This document shows, piece by piece, positions 23,564 through 32,213 of a stretch of 64,000 nt of DNA. The position numbers were made by a program, and so were the translations under genes. The notes under the pieces were generated by a model. The model did not search any database, was not told the origin of the DNA, and saw nothing but the letters and a program-made list of their open reading frames with translations. How positions within the stretch are numbered: position 1 is the first letter of the stretch; every line of letters starts with the position of its first letter. The stretch comes from Pagrus major (taxonomy: Eukaryota > Chordata > Actinopteri > Spariformes > Sparidae), in NCBI RefSeq assembly GCF_040436345.1, contig NC_133221.1, forward strand, positions 33,080,589 through 33,144,588, given 5' to 3'.

Positions 23564-23774
23564 TGTGATGCTAGGCTTAAGTCAAAATATTGCGATACTA
23601 TCTCATTATTTTGAGATACTAAGTCAATATATTGAGATACTAAGTCAATATATTGAGATACTAAGTCAATAACTTGAGATACTTTTTCATTATTTTGAGA
23701 TACTAAGTCAATATTTTGAGATACTAAGTCATTATAATGACTTACAGGATCTTTTTTTTTCATCACACTGGCGG
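23564..23774 (-). repeat. Right TIR of the giant element, short satellite
   Basis: About 0.2 kb of the same 21-bp monomers in inverted orientation relative to the left array, closed by ATAATGACTTACAGGATC, a T-run and ATCACACTGGCGG. The inner edge reads TAGGCTTAAGTC, matching the inner edge of the left array. Confidence 0.8.
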
Positions 23775-24451
23775 AAATGGGCTTTTGGGGGGGATTTTGT
23801 TTTCTCTTAGTAATCCTCATCTCAAATACTAAAAGGTATGTTGAACTATATACAGGTGATTAATAACAATGCTTAATTGGAGGCGGTGCGAGCACTTTTC
23901 TCTTGCTCTCTCTGTCTCCCTTTTATCTTCGCACACTGCACCTGTGGATCTGTGTTAAATTACCAAATGGACAATTTTATGTGAAAATTTGGTTTTCTAC
24001 ACATTCAATACTTGAAGGCACTATCAATATAAGGGACAAGCATTAAGATTTAAATAGGAGTGAACTCATTGCTTTTTTATTTAGTGTATTTTATTTTTTT
24101 ATTTTTTCTCAAATTTCGGTGAGTTGAGCTCACAGTCTTTTTGTTATCTTTTAGCAAGCCTATAAAGAATGTGTAGGTGTTCAGAGTACGTTGCTCTTCT
24201 TAACATGGATCAAGCGTTCTACATAGCAGGAGTCTATTATTTTCTGGGTTTTTACTTGTGCTCCGTTTGGGGGAGTGCATGAGGGAGTTCTTAGGGGAGT
24301 TGGGATCTCAGCATGTTGTTTTTTGTTTTGGGTTACTGGGTTATTTCTTTATGGTCAGGGTCATACTATTCTAAAGCAACCAAAAGAGCACATATCACTA
24401 TTATGTTTGAGATTATCCTGAGCACTGAACTTAAAGTTTTATTATTTTAAC
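23775..24451 (+). other. L1 inter-ORF spacer
   Basis: Non-coding sequence between the giant element and the ORF2 start. It has stop codons in all frames and lies where the L1 spacer should be. Assignment is by position only. Confidence 0.5.
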
Positions 24452-24678
24452 ATGCTTAATGGTTCACAGTTAAGAATCTTTAGCTGGAATACAAGAGGAC
24501 TGAAAAATTTGACAAAACTTAAACAGGTGCTAAATCGAATTAAACAAATGAAATCCAATATAATTTTCATACAAGAAACACACCTACCCAAAGAAGACAT
24601 CAAAAATGTAAATAAAAGGTGGCCAGGAAAATTATATTCAGCTTGCTTTACTTCTCATGCCAAAGGTGTCATGATATT

Positions 24679-26239
24679 TAGGGTTCGTACACATTTTTCA
24701 AGGTCAAATTCAAGCACTTTTCAAGCACTTTTAAGGGTCATTTTCAAAATTTTCCAGCAACTTATCGCTGGGGGAAAATACATATCTACAGGAATATATA
24801 TACTCATTATTATCTTTTTTTCACTTTTTATCACAATTATGTACATTGTATTATGCTGTAAACATCTAAAATTATGTTCCATAATAGCAAAAAGTTTAGA
24901 AATTAAAGGGGAACACAAAGTTTTATCCAAAAAAAGAGAAGCCACTTGGCGTTCTTCAGGCACACTCGCGCCGAGACAAAGAGAGACCTGAGAGCACCCT
25001 GTAATTTTCTTTTTTGACATAAATTTTTATGTTTCAAAATGTGTCACCTATCTGTAAGAAGTCTTGGCTTGCCATCTAATCTGGTAGAGTCAATATTAAA
25101 AATAAATAAATAAATCACATCATACAAAAACTTCACTTTCAATAAATTCTTTTTATTCAAAAATATTTTTGAGGTAAGCAATAAACTGCACAAAACCTGA
25201 GCAACAAGTTAAATAGATCCAGAATAGATTGTTTCCCTTGTCGTTGGCAGCTCTTTGAAAAAACCTGAGCAAAACAAGACAAAAAGGTGTAACAAGTGCA
25301 AATCCAAAAATGAATCCAAAAGTTCTGTATACTGTATACAGTGCAAATCAAAAGAACAGTTGACTGAAGTGTCCTTCTGCTAAAAAAAACAGTGGCATAA
25401 TTAAAACATAAAGACAAAAATTCTCCAAAGGAAAAAAGTTGCATTGTACAAAATGCTACCAGGCTGCATGTGTGACAACACACACACAGGCCATAGACTG
25501 CATACACAGACAGTCAGGCGCTAACTTAACTAGTTAACTAACTTAATGGTGCGTTAATTATTCTTTAGTGTGTTATGGTTTCCATATCAATCACATGCGT
25601 TAACGCGTACATTTTTTCTACAGTCTATGGTTAACACGCTAATTTTGACAACCCTATATTTTATATCCTAATTTAGTCTGTAAAACCGCTAATTTAGCTA
25701 ACGTTAGCAGTTAGCATAAACAAAGTGTGAATGTGCAGCGTTGGCCTAAGTTACTCAAAAAGTCTTAACTTACCTTTCATGTGACTGGAGAGCGCAGACT
25801 CTCCCATTGCACAAATCTGCAAATCTTTTTTGCAGACCTTGCATGACGCCACTCTTTGATTCGGTCCTCCTCTTAACCATTGTTTGTAGTTATCATTTTC
25901 AAGCCAATGCTCCAACGTTAAAACGGCAACCTCCCAGCATTTTGTCATCTCCTGCTGTCTCCCTTCGAAGGGGGCGGGGCAGGGTTACACACAGACTGGC
26001 AGGTCGCAGAGATGAGCAGAGAGGCTCAGCACAGCCCAGGCTAAAAAATCTCCACATACGGTTCTCTTACTGATTTTATTTCTCCTTGTAATAAGCAAAC
26101 TATTTTGTTAAAGACACAGAGTTATGATGTCAAGCACTTTCAAGCACTTAAACTAAAATCCAAGCACTTTTCAGACCTTGAAAACACAACATTGAAATTC
26201 ACGCACTTTCAAGGATTTCAAGCACCCGTACGAACCCTG
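24679..26239. mobile_element. 1.56-kb hAT-like element in the L1 endonuclease
   Basis: The inverted ends TAGGGTTCGTAC and GTACGAACCCTG are bordered by the direct repeat GATATT (24673-24678 and 26240-26245). Both subterminal regions repeat AAGCACTTT(C/T)CAAG motifs. An internal minus-strand exon encodes a BED-like finger, which supports a hAT origin. hAT duplications are normally 8 bp; here only 6 match. Excising the insert and one GATATT rejoins the L1 frame at V-M-I-L-I-H. Confidence 0.8.
25774..25948 (-). pseudogene. BED-finger exon of a hAT transposase, isolated
   Basis: The minus strand encodes W-L-x-G-G-P-N-Q-R-V-A-S-C-K-V-C-K-K-D followed by A-M-G-E-S-A-L-S-S-H-M-K. The C-x-x-C pair and the S-A-L-x-x-H-x-K pattern are BED-like zinc-finger features. 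It ends at a GTAAGT donor. No catalytic exons remain, so the element is non-autonomous. Confidence 0.65.
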
Positions 26240-26634
26240 GATATTGATTCATAAATCAGTTCCTTTTCTGTTAAAAAACAAATACATGGACCCATCTGGA
26301 AGATATATTATACTCAATGGCACCATAGTATCTACACAAATCAATGTACTAAATATGCCCCTAATGTTGAAGAACCCTCCTATATCAAGACCTCTTTCTC
26401 TCCCTATCATCATATCCTGGTCAGTGTATAATCGGTGGTGACTTTAATTGTGTGCTGGACCCGATACAAGATTGCTCTACAGGTACTCTTACTTCTCATC
26501 AACAAACCAGAAAAACAATTAAGAAATATATGTGTGAATTAAACTTAATAGATATTTGGAGGCACCTTAACCCTAATAATAAAGAATAATCTTGCCTCTT
26601 GTGTTCACTGTGTTCACTCTCACTGTGGGCAGCG

Positions 26635-26637
<3 letters not shown>

Positions 26638-26671
<34 letters not shown>

Positions 26672-26680
26672 GCGCGCGCC
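26638..26680. repeat. (AC)n(GC)n alternating purine-pyrimidine run
   Basis: An AC run passes directly into CGCGCGCGCG. Such tracts are prone to left-handed Z-DNA. Confidence 0.9.
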
Positions 26681-26747
26681 ACACGGCTCTTCGACCCGTT
26701 TACGTCAGCGTTAAAGACATCCCATAATTATCCATTCCCTTATCTGT

Positions 26748-27404
26748 GGCTGTGTCCAAATTCAGGGGCTGCATCCTTCAAGGACGCGGCCTTTGCGGCC
26801 CACGAAGGCCAGGTCCTTTGGAGAGACCTTGAAGGCCGCGTCCACCGTTGTTAAATGGGACGGTCCAGCCTTCGGAGTATTTCCTGGTTGCGTCACCAGA
26901 TGTTCATGCATTAACGTATGTTTTGGTTCAAATCTATCAAACGTGTACATTTATTTGTGTGTGTACAATGTGTCAAATCTAAATTGAATTATCAACATTA
27001 CGAAATAAACATAAACCCATTGGTGAATAACAACTATATTTATCATAGTATTACCAGCGTCACGTATTTTAACTGAAAGTTACAATTTGGAGGTTTCATA
27101 GTCCCTTGAAGTTTAACATATCTGGCTCACATTTGAATGTCATGTCTGTGCCACTTGATGTCGCCATTTTCTCTTTCTTTCCCTCTTCTGTTTCGGGACT
27201 GAGTGGCGCGCAAAGGATCTTGGGATATGGGAGGCCGCGAAGGATAGTAGCGGTGCGTCCTCCAAAAAGGGGAAATGAAGGCTGCATTTGTGGGCTGCAT
27301 TTGAAGGAGCCTATGAATTTGGACAGCCTTCACGCAGTGTTGTGATGTAATTGACCTTCAAATGCGCCCTTCGAAGGATGCAGCCCCCGAATTTGCACAC
27401 AGCC
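26748..27404. mobile_element. TIR MITE, copy 1
   Basis: Starts GGCTGTGTCCAAATTCAGGG and ends with its near reverse complement CCCGAATTTGCACACAGCC. A possible 3-bp duplication TGT borders it. Internal GAAGG/CCTTC-rich blocks repeat near each end. A related shorter copy is at 51762-52164. No coding capacity recognised; superfamily uncertain. Confidence 0.75.
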
Positions 27405-28399
27405 TGTATAGTAGCGTGATCAAGGGTGCACACTTGTTAGCTACCATTTCCGGGATACACACATACTCACACAATCAGTACACACTCACAAATGCATGAA
27501 ACGCTTCACGCTTCCTTGTCCTCGGCCATGCAGGCAAAACAGAGGCGAAACCATTTCCGCCCTTAAAAAGAGTGGGACACGCATCTCCAGGGTCAGGTGA
27601 CCATTAATAAAAATGTTGTGGCCAACATAAAAATGTGTGGCCAAATCACTTGTTTTGTTTATGGGGAAATATTTAGATGACAGGGTAAAATGAGTGTGTA
27701 AAACACACTGGGTAGAGTCAGTCTTGCCATGGTGTTCACAGAGAAGGTGACATCTGAGACAGAGAAATTGAACTGTTTTGCTCAACTTTTGTTTTGTTTC
27801 TTTGAAGTTATTGGATTACTGCAGAATTCAAACTTCACCTTATATAGATATTGTACACTTTGTTATTTTCACTTTTGTAAATATTTGCACTGCTGCATTG
27901 TGGAGGTTCGTGAAATTAAAAGGTATTTTCACTTTATAATTTTTCGACTACGCCATCGTTTTCGTTTTTGAGGAGTTTAAAGTAGAACCCTGCTACACCA
28001 CTCAAACACATACAAAACGTAGTCTAGGACTGATTATTTTCTGATTTCTAACTGCCTATTATCAAGTATTGAAAAATGTTGGTACGACAGTATATTGCTT
28101 TCTGATCATGCTCCAATCTCCTTCATACTGCAGGTATCCAATATAGTCACCTCACCACCAAGATTTCGTTTTCAGTCTAGGTGGCTTCAAAACCCTGATT
28201 TTGTGAATTTTCTCGAGGGGAAGATAGATGACTTCTTTACTTTCAACACAAATCAAACCAGTGCATCAATAAACTGGGAAGCATTCAAAGCTTATACACT
28301 GTAAGCCCGGATAAGTTGAATCTACTTGAAAAATTTGAGGAAACCCGTTACGTTAAAATAATTAAGTAATGTGTAATGAAAACTTGAGTGCATTTAACT

Positions 28400-28560
28400 A
28401 AAAATTTTAAGTTTAATACACTAAGTGCCAAGTTGATTTAACTTAAAATCATTTGTAATATCAACTTTTATTCTACTTACTACCCTTAAGTTCAATGCAC
28501 TAAATTCAAAGTTGATTTAACTTAAAATAATTTGTAATATCAATTGTTTTACCCATTTAC
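28400..28560. repeat. EnSpm subterminal repeats
   Basis: AGTTGATTTAACTTAAAAT occurs twice here (around 28432 and 28512), each followed by ATTTGTAATATCAA; related AAGT-rich words occur near the other end around 36330-36480. Such repeats usually bind the CACTA transposase. Confidence 0.65.
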
Positions 28561-29525
28561 CCTACTCAGTATCTTAAGTTAAAGTAAAGCAAAACAGAAG
28601 TATATTCTTTTTCAGTTTTATTTTAGAAACGTTCAACAAATGAGACAATCATACATTACACTGTCTGCAATGCACTTATTTAAAAAAATCAGTTACATAA
28701 ATCTCCACATAATCAAAAAACTAAAAACTAAACTTTGTAAAAAAAAAAATTTAAAAAAAATCTAAAACAAATTACTAATGAAAAATAAATACAGTGCAAA
28801 GGCTCACAGTGTACTCAGCATTTTGTTTTTTTTTCTCAGAGAGAATAACCTTTGTAAATTTCCATTATGAAATGCAAAATACACATTGTTAGTGAACACA
28901 GTAGCACCTAGTAACATCTCTGTTTGGTCCCAATGAACATTTAACAATTACTCACTTGAACACAGAAAAATATTTGAAAATGAGAATTGTCAGGAGACAA
29001 TCGGCAACTAAAAGCATCTGCTTGTTTCTGAGAGACCGAATATGTCTGAATACACAATTAAACAAAGATGGTGTAATGCACACAATAACAATGTTAACTT
29101 TTCCCTGGCCCCAGTGAAGATGGGAAAAACGTTTAGAAATTTTTAAAAGCTGGCCATTGAGAAAATTTAAGTGAACATCTAACTTATGGCAAATACATCA
29201 GAGTTATAACACTTATTCAGACCTTTTCAGCACTTTCCTAAAAGTGTCCTGAAGCAATTTTTGGTATGCTTGCTTGCTGCTTGGATGAATCTGCAGCTGC
29301 GGAGGTCATAAGTACCTCATATAACCCCAAATAAAATAAAAAAAAGAATTATCCCTTTAACCCTATTTGCTGCAAGTCTGTATCAAACAGGGACCTTGTA
29401 AAACAGAACTGTAAAATCAGTGCTAACACCATAAAACATGCACTGCAAACAGCACACCAGTAAACATGTTAGTATACAAGTGTGCTGAATATCTGGAGCA
29501 GTAGTTTACCTATTTGAACCCTGTT

Positions 29526-32190
29526 TTACACTGAGAGCTGATTTTTCAAGGTTTGTATTTTGGGTGCCAGCTCACTTTTACCCAGGTTGAACATTACCTG
29601 CTGAACAAAGTGGAAGGTATTTTTCATACACTTGGGGTAGTCAAGGTGCAGGGCATAAATCAGGCCAAAAAGGACATAGAAGGCCTGAGGCAGGTTTGCC
29701 AGTTCATCCATTACCACAGTCCCCTCCAAGATGATCCCCACTCTGGATGGGTTGAGCTGAGAACTTTCTTGACCAATGCAGAGGATTCCCACTGAAGTCT
29801 GACTGTAGGAGTCTTTGTCAGTTGCATCCTAACAGCAAAAAAATAGATTGACAAGAAGAGAACATCAATTTTTTTTTCAGTTTATGTTGTGTCATACATC
29901 AATGATAGATGTATTCAAAAAATGTTTTTAGTTCAAAATGTGGCTATAAAATTAAGGTTCAAGTCTGTGAGACATTGAATACTGATCAAATGATTCTGGA
30001 AATCAGTAGCAGACAAGTCTTCATTAATGGCTGAAATTGAAAAACAAAATATGCACCTGCAGGATTTACAAAAAAGAAAGCTACTTACGGAGGAGGTCTT
30101 GAAGAAAGCAGATGGATCATCCCCCAAGATGACTGCCAGTCCCCGAAGACAGAGGCACCTGATGTCTGTTGGTTCGGTGGTCTGGAGGATAGTGGGCATA
30201 GAGCACACAGTTTTGCAACATTACATGACAGGAAAGGCAGAGAACAGAAGGGTGAGGGATAGAAGAGGAACAATGAAACAAGGAGAGCAAAGCAGAGAGG
30301 TTGAGAATGGAGAGGAAAGTCAAGGGAAGAGGAGAGCAGAGAAGAGGTGAGAAAAGGGGAGGAGAGTAGAGGCGAGGAGAGTAGTGGCGAGGCGAGGCGA
30401 GGCGAGGACAGGCGAGGAGAGGAGAGGAGAAGAGAGGACAGGCGAGGAGAGGAGAGGAGAGGAGAGGAGAGGAGAGGACAGGCGAGGAGAGGACAGGTGA
30501 GGAGAGGAGAGGACAGGTGAGGAGAGGACAGGCGAGGAGAGGAGAGGAGAGGAGAGGAGAGGAGAGGAGAGGAGAGGAGAGGAGAGGAGAGGACAGGCGA
30601 GGAGAGGAGAGGAGAGGAGAGGACAGGCGAGGAGAGGAGAGGCGAGGAGAGGAGAGGAGAGGAGAGGACAGGCGAGTAGAGGACAGGTGAGGAGAGGAGA
30701 GGACAGGTGAGGAGAGGAGAGGAGAGGAAAGGAGAGGAGAGGAGAGGAAAGGAGAGGACAGGTGAGGAGAGGAGAGGAGAGGACAGGTGAGGAGAGGAGA
30801 GGAAAGGAGAGGAGAGGAGAGGAGGAGAGGAGAGGAGAGTAGAGGCGAGGAGGGGAGGGGAGAGGACAGGCGAGGACAGGCGAGGAGAGGAGAGGAGAGG
30901 AGAGGAGAGGAGAGGAGAGGAGAGGAGAGGAGAGGAGAGGAGAGGAGAGGAGAGGTCAACGCACCTTTGTCTGATGTAAAAGCTCAGCCAAAAGCTGGCC
31001 AGTGAGGCCCTTCTTCTTCCTGAAGAGGTCCATCAGGCTTGGGGAGAGATGGTCAAGTGCATCAAAGAAGTTCTCTCTAAGATTTTTCCCCACCACTCTG
31101 TTGAACTCATAACAAACCTGAAATATAAAGCATAGCAAACAATGTACAATTTTATTCAACATTACATTTATAGAAAGCCATCGTCATTTTTGTCAGTCAC
31201 ACAAACCTGGCTTTCTGTGAATAGAGCTGGCCATCGATGTATTATCTGGCTGATGGCAGGCTTGTCTATGACAACTTCTTTTCTCCGAAGAGCAAACGTC
31301 ACATCCATCTCCTTCTTGATGAGGGGTCCATTTGGCTTTCTCTTCATCATTTCACTGATCATGACCTGGCGAGCTCCTTCCAGGTTGTGGTCATCCATCC
31401 CCTCTGGATATTCGGGTAGGAAATTTATTTCCCCTTTCCTTGCCTTCTTTATGTTTTTGTTGGGAGGCTCACCATCTGTAGTGTACCTTCCACGTTTACC
31501 ACTGTTAACAGTGACATCAACTCGACCCAGCTGGCGCATTTTTGTTCTATAATTACCCATCTTGAACTTCACACTGTTCTTCCATCCATCCCAGCCAGAG
31601 GATGACCCTGATTCTTTAAGACACGGGTGAGTTTGTACTAAGGCTTTTGCAACAGCTTCAAAATGTTCCTTCTCTGGGTATGCTGTAAATGCATACATGG
31701 TCTCAGCCAGTTTCTCGAGGATATCATGTTTCAGTTCTTTTGTCACATTGAGATGGGCTCCATCCCTGAGATACAACAGGTTTCCTTGAGGCAGTCTATA
31801 CTCAACATCAACAGAAAACTTGGGAATGTCGAATACCTCTGGCCACTGCAAACTTCTATCAAATGAGGAGTTGGACAGGATCTCGGTGTCTGCCTGGCTG
31901 TTTGTGTCACTAAATGATTCATTTCCTGCAGTGATTGGTGTAAGCTCAATCATTGGAATGATTTTGATGGTTGGCTTCTCTGGGAGCTCAGTGAGATCTG
32001 TAAGGTTGCACAGCGCGTTGTCAAATTCAGGATCTTCGTATTGTAAGGCGAAGTTGTAGTTTGCTTGGAGTGCACCTTTCAGCCAGCCAATCAAATCTTC
32101 AAGTGTGTCAGGTCGTGTGGTCATTGTCATCTTTCTTATATCTCCCTCAGAGACAATAACCCTCATGGTTAATTTCGGTTGTACAGCCAT
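29526..32190 (-). CDS. EnSpm-encoded PB1-domain protein (SAMD3-like family), four coding exons
   Basis: The start ATG at 32190 lies directly after a splice acceptor (CCTCAG), so the mRNA has an upstream leader exon. Coding exons: 32190-31207, 31117-30965, 30181-30089 and 29828-29526, with acceptors TTTCAG, CTCCAG and TGTTAG and donors GTTTGT, GTGCGT and GTAAGT, all joining in phase 0. The N-terminus (about residues 1-75: L-T-M-R-V-I-V, D-T-L-E-D-L-I, Y-E-D-P-E-F-D) looks like a PB1/CB1 interaction domain. The middle has an acidic Ser-rich linker, then G-W-D-G-W-K-N-S-V-K-F-K-M-G-N-Y-R and a basic patch with K-K-A-R-K-G. The last exon has the Y-P-K-C-M-K-x-T-F-x-F-V-Q pattern seen in fish proteins named SAMD3-like. 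Its role in transposition is unknown; it is a regular partner of this transposase by inference. All four exons are open. Confidence 0.78.
30350..30955. repeat. (GGAGA)n polypurine tract in an EnSpm intron
   Basis: About 600 bp built almost only from GGAGA, GGACA, GGCGA and GGTGA pentamers, all purine-rich on the plus strand. It lies inside the intron between coding exons 2 and 3 of the minus-strand PB1 gene, where the RNA would be a CU-rich tract. Confidence 0.93.
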
Positions 32191-32213
32191 CTGAGGAAAA
32201 AAATAATAGGCAT

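Larger units (their letters stand above)
5101..23774. mobile_element. Giant IS3EU-like DNA transposon with asymmetric satellite TIRs
   Basis: The left end starts CCGCCAGTGTGAT followed by an A-run and GATCCTGTAAGTCATTAT. The right end is the reverse complement of the same sequence, closing CACTGGCGG at 23774. Immediately inside each end lies the same 21-bp repeat family in outward-facing orientation, and both arrays finish inward with GACTTA(A/G)GCCTA. Between them are an integrase gene related to IS3-type elements of eukaryotes (plus strand) and a HECT-like gene (minus strand), with no L1 sequence, while L1 resumes directly outside both ends. I read this as a single transposon in the L1 inter-ORF spacer. 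No clear target duplication is visible (TCAGTG versus AAATGG). Two independent satellite-bearing MITEs are the alternative. The superfamily name rests on the integrase only. Confidence 0.62.
26596..27985. mobile_element. Composite insertion in L1 ORF2, type unresolved
   Basis: L1 sequence stops after AATCTTGC (26588-26595) and resumes after AACCCTGC (27986-27993); these 8-mers differ by two transitions and could be a decayed 8-bp duplication. Inside lie a (CA)n(CG)n run, a TIR MITE (26748-27404) and about 580 bp of unrecognised sequence. I see no convincing terminal inverted repeats for the outer element. Confidence 0.5.
24452..28296 (+). pseudogene. L1 ORF2 endonuclease domain in three pieces
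   Basis: L1 ORF2 starts with an APE-type endonuclease that nicks target DNA. Piece 1 (24452-24678) has an early S-W-N-T-R-G-L and F-I-Q-E-T-H-L, the catalytic Glu motif. Piece 2 (26246-26595) begins with L-I-H-K-S-V-P-F, continues through a frameshift to G-G-D-F-N-C-V-L-D (catalytic Asp/Asn motif) and ends at W-R-H-L-N-P. Piece 3 (27994-28296) carries D-Y-F-L-I-S and S-D-H-A-P-I-S-F, the terminal Asp-His motif. A hAT-like element, a composite insert and an EnSpm element separate the pieces and the following reverse transcriptase. Stops and shifts are present, including a TAA at 26587-26589. Confidence 0.85.

Noticed and set aside
30117..30959. 280-codon minus-strand frame rich in Ser, Leu and Pro
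   Set aside because: It is a by-product of the (GGAGA)n tract read on the other strand. Pentamer repeats without stops give long artificial frames, and it overlaps a true PB1 exon in another frame.
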